A stretch of DNA of 50,328 nucleotides from Lingula anatina (Eukaryota > Brachiopoda > Lingulata > Lingulida > Lingulidae): contig NW_019774192.1 in NCBI RefSeq assembly GCF_001039355.2, positions 506,744-557,071 of the forward strand, given 5' to 3'. The notes under the pieces were generated by a model. That model was not told the DNA's origin, made no database searches, and saw only the letters and a program-made list of their open reading frames with translations. The translations under genes were made by a program, and so were the position numbers. Shown piece by piece: positions 23,601 through 33,296 of the stretch (within the stretch, counting starts at the first letter, position 1; every line of letters begins with the position of its first letter).

Positions 23601-24600
23601 TGAAAGGCAACTAGTTTGCAAATATAGATGGCGATTTTGCATTTCTATACAATTATATTTTAAGTAAAATGTTTTAAAAAATTAAATTATATATTCAGTT
23701 GAAGTTAGTGGACATATTGATTTTTCAAAACGTGGATATAATTTTACCTCTCTAGCAGTTTGAAGCTGAGTTATGGCATATACATGTTTTATTCCATTTA
23801 TTCATATAGATGAACACCATCTTAGATTGTAACAAAAACTCAGTTTCAGAGGTAACAGCAAATTTTAATTGGCTTTCCAGTGAACATTCTTCATGAAAAA
23901 AGACAACAGCCAAGACATTTCATCCATTTCCAGAAAGCCTTAATCCTAAATATTTAACTAAATATGGACAAGTGTACGTTTCCGTGAAAGCAGTGTAGAA
24001 AGGGCATATTTGATTATAATTAACTGCACAAATTTTAGAATTATTTGTTTGTTGCGCTGTTTAATATTATTGCAGCTAAATTGCACTGTCATGGCCATTT
24101 GTGGCCATGGTGAATTTTGGAATAGCCAAGTAAGTATAATTTGGCTGAAAATGAATAGAAATGATTTATATTTAGATAATATCCTAATAGGTTAATTCAG
24201 TTTATCAGAAAGAGCAAAAGAGGCATTTTGAAACGAAAATGTAATATATATTCGGTCAGCACAGCAATATGTATGAACCCTGTTTTGTGATGGCCACCAT
24301 GGGTTTTAGGTTTTATTACACTTAAAAAAGAGGATATAGGAGTAACAATCACTGTAAACAGTAATTATGCAATTCTGTTCATATCAGCATATCCAAAAAC
24401 CTAACATTTTTCAATTCCAATCCTGCTTTCAAAGTTTACAAAAAGCTACTTTCAGTAATAAGAAGGAAATTAACATAAACCTATCGTCATCTTGGATTGG
24501 CTGCTATTTTGGCAATTTAACTACAATAATTTTTTCAAATAATTTTGTTGATAACTGAGGTCCAAGTCTAATTTTTTTTTAAAAAGTTTACGATACAGCG
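23601..24600. other. Non-coding, probably further diverged copy of the dispersed unit
   Basis: Scattered similarity to the unit (for example ATGGCGATTTTGC near 23626 and GTCATGGCCATTTGTGG near 24088) but no clean boundaries. No gene. Confidence 0.35.
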
Positions 24601-24639
24601 AGTTCATATATTTGAAATACATGGCAATTTAAAGGTCTC

Positions 24640-26490
24640 AGAAATTATAATTTTAAAACCCCTGTGTTACTATGGCAACAGCTGAATCTGTCACACCTTT
24701 CACCTATTACATGGCAAACAAGCAGAATATTTGAACTTAGGGCCCAAGCTATCAGAAAATCATAGTCAATAAAAATTGCTAATAGGGCTGAGCTAGCTTG
24801 AGTTTATTAAATTTTATTTTGTATTGGAATAATGTATTATATCATTTCATGTGTAAGCAAATTGGCGGCCATTTTGAATTTCGAAAGTCATAATGCAATC
24901 TGAATTAACACAATTTATAGAAAAGGGTCCTAGGTCCATATTCAGTACACCTAAAAGTAATAAAGAATGTAATTTGGGATGATTAAGGCGGCATCTTTCC
25001 AGTTAGGACAGCTGTATGTAAAAGACATGTTTTGTGGCAGCCACCTTGGATTTCAGGATTTTACGTCAAAATTAAAAGGTTACATCTTCAACAAGCACTT
25101 AAGGCAGACAGCAGAGGCTGTTTACCATTATGGAACATCAAAACACATGCCACATTGCAATTTCTTAATAATTAAATAAAAACTCAAATATAAAAAAATT
25201 CCCAAAATTATAAAAAAAATAAGCAATAATTGGCAGCCATCTTGAATTTGCTGCCATCTTGGGACATTTTGATGATTGTGAAGTATAGCACACTTCTTAA
25301 TTTACACATCTGGTATAATTGTGAATTCCATGATTTTAAATGCATTTGGAATATTTAATTTTTATTTTTGGTCTCAAAAATATCAATTTTCAACCCCAGA
25401 CATTACCATGGCAACAGCTCTGTTATTCACACCCACCACCAGGTTAATGGCAAACAAGCAAAAAATAAAAGCTAAGGGCCTAACCTACCAGAAAATAATA
25501 GTAAAGAAAAATCACTAATGGGACTAAGTTGGTGGGAGATAATTAAAATCAATATTCTGTTGNATTTGGTAAAATTGTGAATTCCATGATATTAAATGCA
25601 TTTGGAATATTTAATTTTTATTTTTGGTCTCAAAAATATCAATTTTCAACCCCAGACATTACCATGACAACAGCTCTGTTACTCACACCCACCACCAGTT
25701 TAATGGCAAACAAGCAAAAAATAAAAGCTTAGGGCCTAACCTACCAGAAAATAATAGTTAACAAAAATCACTAATGGGACTAAGTTGGTGGGAGATAATT
25801 GAAATTAATATTCTGTTGGAAGAATATATTATATCAGTTTTAGCCAGTGTGTATAAGCATATTGGCGGCCATTTTGAATTTTGAAAGTCTTAATGTAATC
25901 AGAATTAATGCAAATTGTGTTAAAAAGTCCTAAGCTCGAATTCAGTTTATTAAAAGTAATAAAGAATGACACTTTGATGATAAATCTGACATCTTTCCAG
26001 TTTGGACAGCAGACTTATATTTTGGCCACCATTTTGGATTTCAGGATTTTACAACAAAATTAAAAGGTTTCCTCTAAAATAAATACTGTAGGTAGCAAGT
26101 AGAGACTGTATGCTATTCCGGCGCATCAAAACATATCCCACATTCTTATTCCTTAATAATTGAATTAAAACTCAAATATTAAAAATAATTAAAATAACTC
26201 AAAAATTAGCAAAAATTGGCCGCCATCTTGAATTTACAGCCATCTTGGAATATTTTGAGGATCGTAATGTATAGTGCAGCTCTTAAACTATATACATCTG
26301 AAATGATTTTTAATTCCATTTAGTTAATACATTTGAATTATTTAATGTTTCAGAAAGTTTTTATCTCAGGCGTTACCATGGCAACGGCTGTAGCACACAC
26401 ACCCATCACCAGTTTTATGGCAAACAAGCAGAAAATAAAAGCTCAAGACCTAAGCTATCAGAAAAACATATTGAATGAAAATCATTAAGG
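24640..26490 (-). repeat. Inverted copies of the ~670-bp unit (right arm of the cluster)
   Basis: On the minus strand there are at least two good copies (25860-26490 and 24860-25510) plus the end of a third (about 24660-24790). Each carries an X-box-like palindrome (26372-26385 GTTACCATGGCAAC, 25402-25415, 24665-24678) and YY1-like motifs, seen on the plus strand as GCCGCCATCTTG and GCGGCCATTTTG. The outer edge ends in a G-run that mirrors the C-run of the left arm. Confidence 0.75.
25308..25818 (+). repeat. Direct repeat of 255 bp flanking the single N at 25563
   Basis: 25308-25562 and 25564-25818 are near-identical and abut the N on both sides, as at 16377 and 22219. Confidence 0.88.
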
Positions 26491-27185
26491 GGGAGGGGGG
26501 GGGGGATTACGTGTGCGTTACACAGGGGGGTCTACATTGGCCCATAGACTATTAGTGTGTAATGAGAAACGGGGGATGTTTAACACAGCAAAAGAAATGG
26601 GGGTGGGGGTACAACATCAAAAGGATTTTTTAAAGGAATTGCCTTAATAGGTTGCTGTGTTATTTGAATCAAAACGATTTCCTGAAAATCAAATTAAAAA
26701 TTAATGTCTCTTCCACAAAAATGGTATATAGATATGTACATCAATTAGTTTGCATTTAATGTAACCACTCCTTAAGGGCCATGCACTGATTATAATGGCA
26801 CACCTTGATGCGAAACAGTCTATCGTTTCTTCTTGGGTCCCTTAAATTAAAGTGCCATATTGTATTACTCATATTACCCATTTCATTTGACACTCTCTCT
26901 GTTCCTCTCTCTCTTGTTAGAAGGCGGGGAAATAATTAGGCACCAAAAATCTGCATCACCAATCTTCAGAAAAGAAATGAGTCAGTGAACCAGTGTGCTG
27001 GTCCACAACGTCCGACATGGCAAACTTAAATCAAAGAAAAACTGGCACAATTAAACTGCAGTAAGCTAGTGTTACTAAAGATATAATCTGCTGGACGCGC
27101 GAAACTGTTGAACAAAAGAATAGTTCGCTACGGGAGAACGTTTGTTTACTTAAGTACTCTTCGGGGGAGTGCCTACCCAGGCGAC
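26491..27185. other. Non-coding spacer with G-rich patch
   Basis: G-runs at 26487-26507 could form a quadruplex. The rest shows no gene or RNA signature. Confidence 0.45.
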
Positions 27186-27519
27186 CAGGGCCCGGTTACA
27201 CCAACCGGTCGTAAGTGAGGCGTAGCAGTTGCGCCGGCGTAAACCGGGCGCATTATGCTACGCCCGAGAAAAGCCAGTTGCACCAAACTGGAATAGTGTT
27301 TACGTCGGTCTTAACTTAGTCGTAAATTTACGCCTGCCAGCTAGGTGGTGTAAGTCGGTCGTAGCTCGTTTTCCACTATGGCTAGGCTGTCACTGAGAGA
27401 GTTTGATGACAATTATCGTAGTTAACGTAGAAAATGTGGGTTGTTATTTGTTTGTTTCTTCCACAAAACTTCCGTCTGTATAGTTTGATTTTTTTAAAAA
27501 AATTATATATATATATATA

Positions 27520-29135
27520 CAGACTTGACATTTAATATGGAATATTTCAGTTCCGAAGGTATGCCTAGGTAAAAATGCGTCCTTTTTTCAAAAGACTCTA
27601 ATCGCATATAAGATTTGTAAACGGAAAAATGTGTAGTCAGGTGTGTCGCTACTAATTAACCGAGTTCCATGTTGGTTGCGCTGCTACATTATGTAATATG
27701 CAGTTATTTAATTGGATAGTGTTTCTTTGGGCTGGTCAAAGCTTGGCTGAGGCAAAGCTTGGTTCTGTCAAAAAAGTATCCATATGTCAGCAACTACTGC
27801 ACAGAAGAATTTGATATTTTGCATGCAAACGGTCAGTTTTGCAGTGCGAAAGATGAGTCAAGTAGTGCATTACAAATTTGTTAATCTATGGCAGAATGGC
27901 GCGAAAAAGACACACATTACCAGACAGATCATAGCGCCAAACGGAACGGTCCCCACAGTTTTATAGAGTAATGCCCAGACTGATGTACCTACACAGAGGT
28001 CACCCCCAATGTATCAAAATCTTACCTACAGGGCACAGGACCCACTGTCTTTCGGGATACGCTGCTGCAACTAAACAAAAAATGCGTTTTTAAAGCCCTT
28101 AGTGAACACCAAACTGGTTTTAGCAGGTAAGAACACCAAACGACCTCCGAGGCACCCACTGTAAACAGCAAAACATCGTCGTCTGTTTCTCTAATGAATT
28201 GGGGGCCATAAACGTTTCTGGGTAGAACACTGAAACAGCGTGGCTTTCTTTATTGAGGTCAGATTTCATCTGTACCGCCCAATACGTCAAAACAGAGTTT
28301 ACATATATCCAGAAGAGGCCTACGGCGAAGCATATGCCGGGTCTAAAGTGACAAGGGTGATTGACAGTGTCAGTATTTGGAGAGGATACCACATTGGTGC
28401 CAAAGCACCAATGGAAGTCATCGACGAAAACCTGAACCAGATCAAATTAAGGAATGATCTCGGAACCACTTGACTATCATTTGTTAGGGGGCACCTTAGG
28501 GACAATTTAAGGTTTCACGGTGAGGTTGCCGGTTCACACAGAGCACTTTTAATAGCAGATAACTTACAGAACCAAGGGAATGAGCAGCTGCCCTGGTCAT
28601 CAAAATCGCCACATTTGAACCACATAGATAATATTTCGGTAGGCCATTACTCGCCGAATCAAATGCCTACATGTCCTACAACAAAACTGGACCAAATTGG
28701 ACAATTTTAGACCGATGCCTTGAATATTATTCCATATTGAATTCTAAAAACCTACCCCAAGGAATGCCTTGCCGCCTGAGAGCGCTGGCAACAGCCAAAA
28801 GAGGCCAGGCGTAACAGCGACCATCACTGTGACTAGCACCTGACATGAGGGTCTTTTGTGGAGCGTATAACTCTTTTACAGACGATAATTTGGAAAATAT
28901 GGAGATCAAAAATCTCTCTTTTAATGGAAGTCGTATGTCATAGAATAGGCAATGTGTTTTTGTTTGCTTCTCTGGCGAATTCCATTAAGGAATTGATGTC
29001 ACAATGACATCAAAGAGATAATTTAAAGTTATTAAAACACGATTTTAATCCTTATTTTCATTTATCAGCAAAATAGGAAAAAAACTGAAGAAAAATGATT
29101 TGGAAAAAATATTCCATATTAAATGTCAAGTCCCC
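27520..29135 (+). mobile_element. Tc1-like element nested in the GGCCCGG element
   Basis: 27523-27548 and 29106-29131 are perfect 26-bp inverted repeats (start GACTTGACATTTAATATGG). Both sides run into TA microsatellite, the preferred TA target of Tc1 elements. The homologous TA stretch in copy 2 (about 39565-39585) lacks the insertion. The interior contains a decayed transposase. The exact outer ends are uncertain because of the TA repeats. Confidence 0.8.
27784..28830 (+). pseudogene. Decayed Tc1-type transposase
   Basis: The first conserved block reads SVAFFIEVRFHLYR (about 28228-28275), in the position of the usual (F/L)SDESRF motif but with the Asp region altered. Next come IDSVSIWRGYHIGAKAPMEV and the block VRGHLRDN, all in Tc1 order. 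The final acidic motif is degraded to SSKSPHLNHIDN (about 28595-28630), and the C-terminal block CRLRALATAKRGQA ends near 28815. Multiple stops interrupt it (for example at 27964 and 28471) and the N-terminal half is hardly recognisable. The catalytic residues are not intact, so this copy is inactive. Confidence 0.75.
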
Positions 29136-29270
29136 TCGTCAGGGGAGACAACAAAACTCTCTCTCTCTATATATATAGTTTGGTTTTTTAAATATTATAT
29201 ATATATATATGTTTTACTATATATAAACACAGAGACGAAAGCTTAGAATATCAACATTTTAAGGCTCATA

Positions 29271-29533
29271 AAAAAAAGACAGCTTCTCAACACTGTCAGA
29301 GAAAGACAACTGAAGTTCTTACGACATTGCATCAGAAAAGAGGGATTAGAAGATCTTAGCCTGAGCGGAAGAATACCTGGCAAAAGTGCCCGAGGCAGAC
29401 ATCGAAAGTCCTTTCTTGATTATTTTGAATTATCAACAAGACACCTTTGGTCATGGGCGAGAAATACATGTAGAACCCTTTGGCAGAATATCATCGTTCG
29501 TCAACACCGAATGGGTGATGGCGCATGAAGAAG
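29271..29533 (+). mobile_element. 5'-truncated LINE 3' end with 10-bp target duplication
   Basis: 29280-29528 reads without a stop as the C-terminus of a non-LTR retrotransposon reverse-transcriptase protein: blocks RQLKFLRHCIRKEGLEDLSL, SGRIPGKSARGRHRKSFLDY and LWQNIIVRQHRMGDGA, then TGA. The order matches the 'LGHVIRK-G...GRRGR-R..' tail of many LINEs. A short GAAGAAG tail follows. AAGGCTCATA flanks both sides (29261-29270, 29534-29543); copy 2 of the host element has a single AAGGTTCATA, so the empty site is known. Strong 5' truncation is typical of target-primed reverse transcription. Confidence 0.88.
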
Positions 29534-29663
29534 AAGGCTCATATAATATGTATTAGGTCTCTTGTATTTCTTAATCTACAAGATGTAACCTCGATTGAAT
29601 TAAATGATACCTCTCGGTGTAACCATAGAAACAAGGACCTAACATTCTCTACACTGTTGTAAA

Positions 29664-29832
29664 ATTATTCCATAACCGATTCTATTTCAATACGGGGCCA
29701 TGGAATCGAGACACTTGCGCACGTGCAAGAGCGTCTCGATTCCATAGCCCCGTATCTCGAAATAGAATCGGTTATGGAATCGAGACGCTTGCGCACGTGC
29801 GCAACATAGCGAACCTTTCGAGATACGGAGCC
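29664..29832. repeat. Palindrome cluster with CACGTG centres
   Basis: CGATTCTATTTCAATACGGG at the left mirrors the segment ending AATAGAATCGGTTATGG on the right, enclosing inverted GAATCGAGAC words. TTGCGCACGTGCGCAA at 29789-29804 is a perfect 16-bp palindrome. It ends at GGAGCCCTG, where the right end of the host element resumes. Same family as 37120-37451. Confidence 0.7.
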
Positions 29833-30171
29833 CTGGCGCACGGACGCCAGGCGTTGCGATTTACGACAGTCGTAGCCGAGTAAATTTACAACCTGTTGGT
29901 GCAACCGGGCCCAGGGGATTAGGCTGGTCACTATATCCCGTCAACAATCGTTTAGCGACCCTATCATTATCACACTCACTCTATTGTATTTTCTGTCGTT
30001 ATAATCAGAGTCTAATCTTCATATGGTTGACGGAGAAAATATACACAAACATAATACTAGGACTGGAAGCTTTGCTGGGTGAAAAGGAAGGTTGAAATCG
30101 AAAATCAGCATGACTTGTTAATTTTCGCAAATGTAACATAATTAATTATAATAATTTCATTTGTAAACAGA

Positions 30172-30230
30172 AATAATAATAATAATAATAATATTTTTAT
30201 TATTATTGTTATTATTATTATTATTATTGG
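30172..30230. repeat. (AAT)n/(ATT)n microsatellite palindrome
   Basis: An AAT run followed by an ATT run forms a simple-sequence hairpin. Confidence 0.9.
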
Positions 30231-30421
30231 AATGCAAAAAAACAAAACTCAGGTAATCAATGATGGCGGTTATGTTTCAGACGTGTAGCCTCTGATCCCA
30301 TCAAAATTGCTAAATGCATGTACGTGAAGCCACGCATCAAAATTACCAAATACACGTACGTGTATCCATTTTCACTTTTAACTAAATATTTTCATCTTCC
30401 CAGAAAACCTGCTTTTAGGGC

Positions 30422-30828
30422 GCAATCCCATAGATTTTAGGACGATCTATCGGATCCCCGTGGGGAGTTTCACTAGATTACTGCCAGATAATCCGGCTTA
30501 AATGTCCGTCCCGCCTACTACAAGCTGAAGGGGGGTAATTAACTTCTGTGCGCGGTCGGCTGACTGCAATTTATCGTGAACCCCCAGGGAGTTAGGTCGA
30601 TCTAGTAAGATCCAACTTAGGGACCGTTCACATGGAAAGTCTATTTTCTAAAAATCTATTTTCTATTCGCGGTATCATGTGATCACGGTCTGTGCCCTGA
30701 ATATCCCCCGGCGTAATTACTGGCAGCGCGAGCCAGTTACTTCCGTGATCACAAGATACCGCAAATAGAAAATAGATTTTTAGAAAATAGACTTTCCATG
30801 TGAACGGTCCCTTAATCTCTGGAAATGC
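30422..30828. mobile_element. MITE interrupted by a second MITE
   Basis: Left end GCAATCCCATAGATTTTAGG; right end (30815-30828) ATCTCTGGAAATGC, its imperfect inverse. The interior shares CGGCTTAAATGTCCGTC and GAACCCCCAGGGAGTTAGGT with the intact relative at 49012-49254. The element at 30620-30811 sits inside its right terminal repeat. Confidence 0.75.
30620..30811. mobile_element. 192-bp MITE, TTA target duplication, nested
   Basis: Starts GGGACCGTTCACATGG and ends CATGTGAACGGTCC C; TTA at 30617-30619 and 30812-30814. The inner arms repeat TCTATTTTCTAAAAATCTA. Same family as 7136-7384 but shorter. Arms pair over most of its length. Confidence 0.85.
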
Positions 30829-31308
30829 CCTCTAAGTCTGTTTATCAGAGCCTAACCAAGTAACCTTAGCAGTACAGGAAACGTAGAGACACTGACAAGA
30901 TCTGAGTATAGATATTACGACGTGGAAATAGTGTAATCTGCGGTATCAGATTACAAGCGCAGTATTAAAGGGGGGAGCTCAGGTGATTTGCTTCAAACAT
31001 CTGTAGCATTTGAAACTGGCGTTGCAATTTTATGAGAAATATCAATCTATCTGCGTTAAGCGTTATCCATGTATGATTACAAGATATGATAAATGTGAGT
31101 ATGATGGATATGTGGAGGAAAAGCCCCAGGCTTCGGGGGCCAAGGTTGCATTGTACGAAGGAATGGAAGGCTGTTCCATGCAAGGGGGATATCAGACGCA
31201 TTGTGTTTGATGTGATTGTAAGCATATTACAGCGGAAAACTTAATCCTTGATTTCTTTTTTACTCTTTTTTAAATCTGTTAAAGTTGGCGAACCCAAGTT
31301 AATTGACT
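30829..31308. other. Upstream intron or 5' flank of the channel gene
   Basis: No clear exon. It probably belongs to the intron that ends at the acceptor at 31330, so the 5' UTR exon lies further upstream and was not recognised. Confidence 0.4.
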
Positions 31309-31330
31309 TTTGCCTTTTTATGATTTTCAG
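31309..31330 (+). promoter_or_regulatory. Splice acceptor before the channel exon
   Basis: A pyrimidine-rich tract (TTTTGCCTTTTTATGATTTTCAG) ends in CAG at 31328-31330, nine bases before the ATG at 31340. It favours ATG 31340 over the in-frame ATG at 31310, which would lie inside the intron. Confidence 0.65.
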
Positions 31331-31339
31331 TCAGCGACA

Positions 31340-32245
31340 ATGATATCACAAATCGACACTTACTTCCAAAGAAAGGTTCAGCACTGCCCCCCCACAGACG
31401 ACCTGCGGTGTTGGTGGGACAGGGTAATACAGTGGATTGGACCATTTTTGCTATTAGTGGGCGTCATAGCGATGGCACTCCACGTAAATGTAACAGTCAG
31501 GTGCTCAGCAAATGGAAACATCGACCTAAAAGCTCTCAATACAAACGCTCCATCTTTGCAGTCCACACGGACTGCTGATTTTGTTAACGCACAATGCAGT
31601 TCCCAACTTGGATTTCCTTCAAAGAGTTTCTCGGGAATTCTGTTTGCTCTGGCGTTTATCCTAACTCTAATCAGTGAACACTGGTTCCGTTTACCGATCA
31701 TCAAATCTAAAATTGAAGAGTTCAAATCAAAGTTAGATAGGACAATTAATGCAAATGAAATGAACAAAGAAATACAGCGGATGGAATCAGATCCTGGAGC
31801 CACCCCAGCCCCTGACATCTACGCTGACTTAAAGAAACAACATGAAGAACTGTGGCAATATAGACAGTGTCTAGAAAAGAAACGCTTTCTTGGCAGGTTT
31901 TACCTGGCTAAGAGTGTAGTCCAACTGGTGTTTTCTGTTTTGGCACTAGTGTTCAGTTTGTTTTTTGCGGGTTGGCCACCAGTGCACCAGGGGTTGTTTC
32001 ACTGCACATTGGCAAATGTAAGAGCTGACTACGTTTGTACACGAACCCTTGGGACATGGTTCATTATTCTAAATGCCATTTACGCCATAACTTCTGCTCT
32101 GTACATAGCTATATTAGTATTTGGTATTGTGTGGTACCTCAAAGAAGGCAGAAAGCCATACGGTCTGGACGAAAACGCAGACAAAATTACTGACAGACAG
32201 AAGTCGACCAACAAGCCCCAGGAACAGGTAAAAGTGCTAATCTGA
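31340..32245 (+). CDS. Pannexin/LRRC8-like four-transmembrane channel domain protein, no LRRs
   Basis: 301 residues from ATG 31340, or 296 if the donor at 32228 is used. Hydrophobic segments at about residues 30-50, 97-115, 192-211 and 240-266 give four membrane spans with cytoplasmic ends. The first extracellular loop has C55 and C86, the second C222 and C233, the 2+2 cysteine pattern of pannexins and part of the LRRC8 pattern. LRRC8-type motifs are visible: a WWD just before span 1 (25-27), EHWFRLPIIKSKIEEFKSKL after span 2 (113-132), and YVCTRTLG before span 4 with a WYLKEGRKPYGLDE-type exit. The intracellular loop (about 116-190) is shorter than in LRRC8 proteins and lysine/glutamate-rich. 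LRRC8 proteins form volume-regulated anion channels in the plasma membrane; a channel role here is inference by family. No leucine-rich repeat follows before the stop. Start chosen from the upstream acceptor. Family call is firm; subfamily (LRRC8-like versus divergent pannexin) is less so. Confidence 0.85.
   Translation: MISQIDTYFQRKVQHCPPTDDLRCWWDRVIQWIGPFLLLVGVIAMALHVNVTVRCSANGNIDLKALNTNAPSLQSTRTADFVNAQCSSQLGFPSKSFSGILFALAFILTLISEHWFRLPIIKSKIEEFKSKLDRTINANEMNKEIQRMESDPGATPAPDIYADLKKQHEELWQYRQCLEKKRFLGRFYLAKSVVQLVFSVLALVFSLFFAGWPPVHQGLFHCTLANVRADYVCTRTLGTWFIILNAIYAITSALYIAILVFGIVWYLKEGRKPYGLDENADKITDRQKSTNKPQEQVKVLI
32228..32233 (+). promoter_or_regulatory. Candidate splice donor at the end of the channel exon
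   Basis: GAACAG followed by GTAAAA at 32228 fits a donor, in phase 0 after residue 296. If used, the protein continues in another exon, possibly encoding leucine-rich repeats; if not, it ends six codons later (VKVLI, TGA at 32243). Confidence 0.5.
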
Positions 32246-32610
32246 TTATTCCATCAATTATTTATCTGTCACACGACAAAGTGTTAGAATATTAAGTCCC
32301 TTGTGTCTAAGGGGTTCACACACAGCCGGTTTCATACAGTATCATTTCTGTTTCTGTTTCACCATTCCGTATAATTAACAGTAAGGTTTGTCCGAGCTCA
32401 TTTTCTTTTTTTTTTCTTTTTTTTAATTGAATTGAAATCTAGGTCCAACAAGTATGTTTGGTTTCATTCTTGTTTATAGTAAATGTTTTCGTAAGAAGAA
32501 AGTAAAAATTAAAAAAATAATAATAATAAATGCAAACCTTAAATTCTATGGAAAAAGTTTAGTCTAGCGAAGTTGCCGGGCGTCGTTAAAACCCGTTTCC
32601 TTCCCTCTCT
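32246..32610. other. 3' flank or intron of the channel gene
   Basis: T-rich and A-rich runs, no clean AATAAA with downstream element that I would call as the polyadenylation site. No gene. Confidence 0.4.
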
Positions 32611-32615
32611 CTGGC

Positions 32616-32790
32616 CCCGGTTTCACTAAAAAACTAAAGTCAAATTCCTTGACAAAGAATTTAATTACCAAGATTACCCTATTAAGAGCAGTGTAACAGC
32701 ACTCTCGTGTAAATCCTAGTCGGCTAATCCAGGGAATTGGTTTTTTTTTTTTTTTTTTTTTTTTGTGAAACTGTGGTCAGGTCATTGGGG
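32616..32790. mobile_element. Possible small MITE with GGTTTCAC ends
   Basis: CCCCGGTTTCACTAAAAAAC near 32625 faces an inverted TTTTTTGTGAAACTGTGG at 32759-32776. The interior holds a long T run (about 32742-32764). Ends with GGTTTCACAAA are common among small invertebrate DNA elements. No clear target duplication. Confidence 0.45.
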
Positions 32791-33185
32791 TCATTATGGG
32801 CAGACACAATGGTGCTATACCATTTCCTAAAAGCCACGATCACTTCAATTTTTTCGTTTTATTCTAAACTCGGAGGGGTTTCCGTCGTCCTTTGTCCCAA
32901 AAAAGTCTGGTGCTAAAACAAAACAAAACTTCTGGCAAAAATATATAAAGCAAAATTAAAAAAAAAAAGAGTCAACTTCCCTAAGAACTAATTTTAGCCT
33001 CTGTCACAACCGGCCGCACGGGCTCTTAAGGGCTGTTTGCGTGCAAATTGTGCGCAGAATCTCACATCCCACGCAATAACCTTGCGCGCGTTACACGTCA
33101 CAGGTCTTTCGTAACTACCAACGTGCTACGATTTTTTCCCTTGGGCGGGCGTCAAGCGGACATTTTGTACAGGAGCAATGCAAAG

Positions 33186-33296
33186 ATGGGTGAAAACGAT
33201 ACGTTGTTTTTAACCGAAGACGATGTCCCCGGGGCGAAACTGCCTACACCAAAAGTAAAGGATCATACCAACGTTGTTTTGGAACGATGTGGTTAG
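33186..33296 (+). CDS. Candidate N-terminal exon (MGENDTLFLTEDDVPGAKLP), unidentified
   Basis: ATG 33186 in an AAAGATGG context opens 36 codons ending ...VVLERCG and TAG. The acidic start with LTEDDVPGA resembles the N-terminus of invertebrate hypothetical proteins whose next part is a SAP-like KRWL-CRG motif; LERCG could be the beginning of that. The frame then hits a stop, although TGTG/GTTAGC at 33291-33292 could be a weak donor. The surrounding 33010-33300 is richer in CpG than its neighbours, like a promoter/first-exon region. Only 50 bases downstream the foldback element at 33346 begins. It may be a relic of a gene or an element-borne exon. Confidence 0.3.
   Translation: MGENDTLFLTEDDVPGAKLPTPKVKDHTNVVLERCG

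Larger units (their letters stand above)
27189..29911 (+). mobile_element. GGCCCGG-ended DNA transposon, copy 1, CAG target duplication
   Basis: The left end GGCCCGGTTACACCAAC and right end GTTGGTGCAACCGGGCC are inverted and flanked by CAG on both sides (27186-27188, 29912-29914). Copy 2 at 37452-40520 has CTG on both sides, so the family uses a 3-bp CWG target. Three-base targets are a feature of PIF/Harbinger elements; assignment of this family is inference. After subtracting the inserts, the element is non-coding and so non-autonomous. It has received a Tc1-like element, a LINE fragment and a foldback sequence near its right end. Confidence 0.85.

Noticed and set aside
28240-28473. 77-codon open frame treated as a gene in its own right
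   Set aside because: It is only the middle part of the decayed Tc1 transposase and is described there.
31378-31818. 146-codon open frame on the minus strand
   Set aside because: It lies opposite the well-supported channel exon and has no domain; it is a shadow frame.
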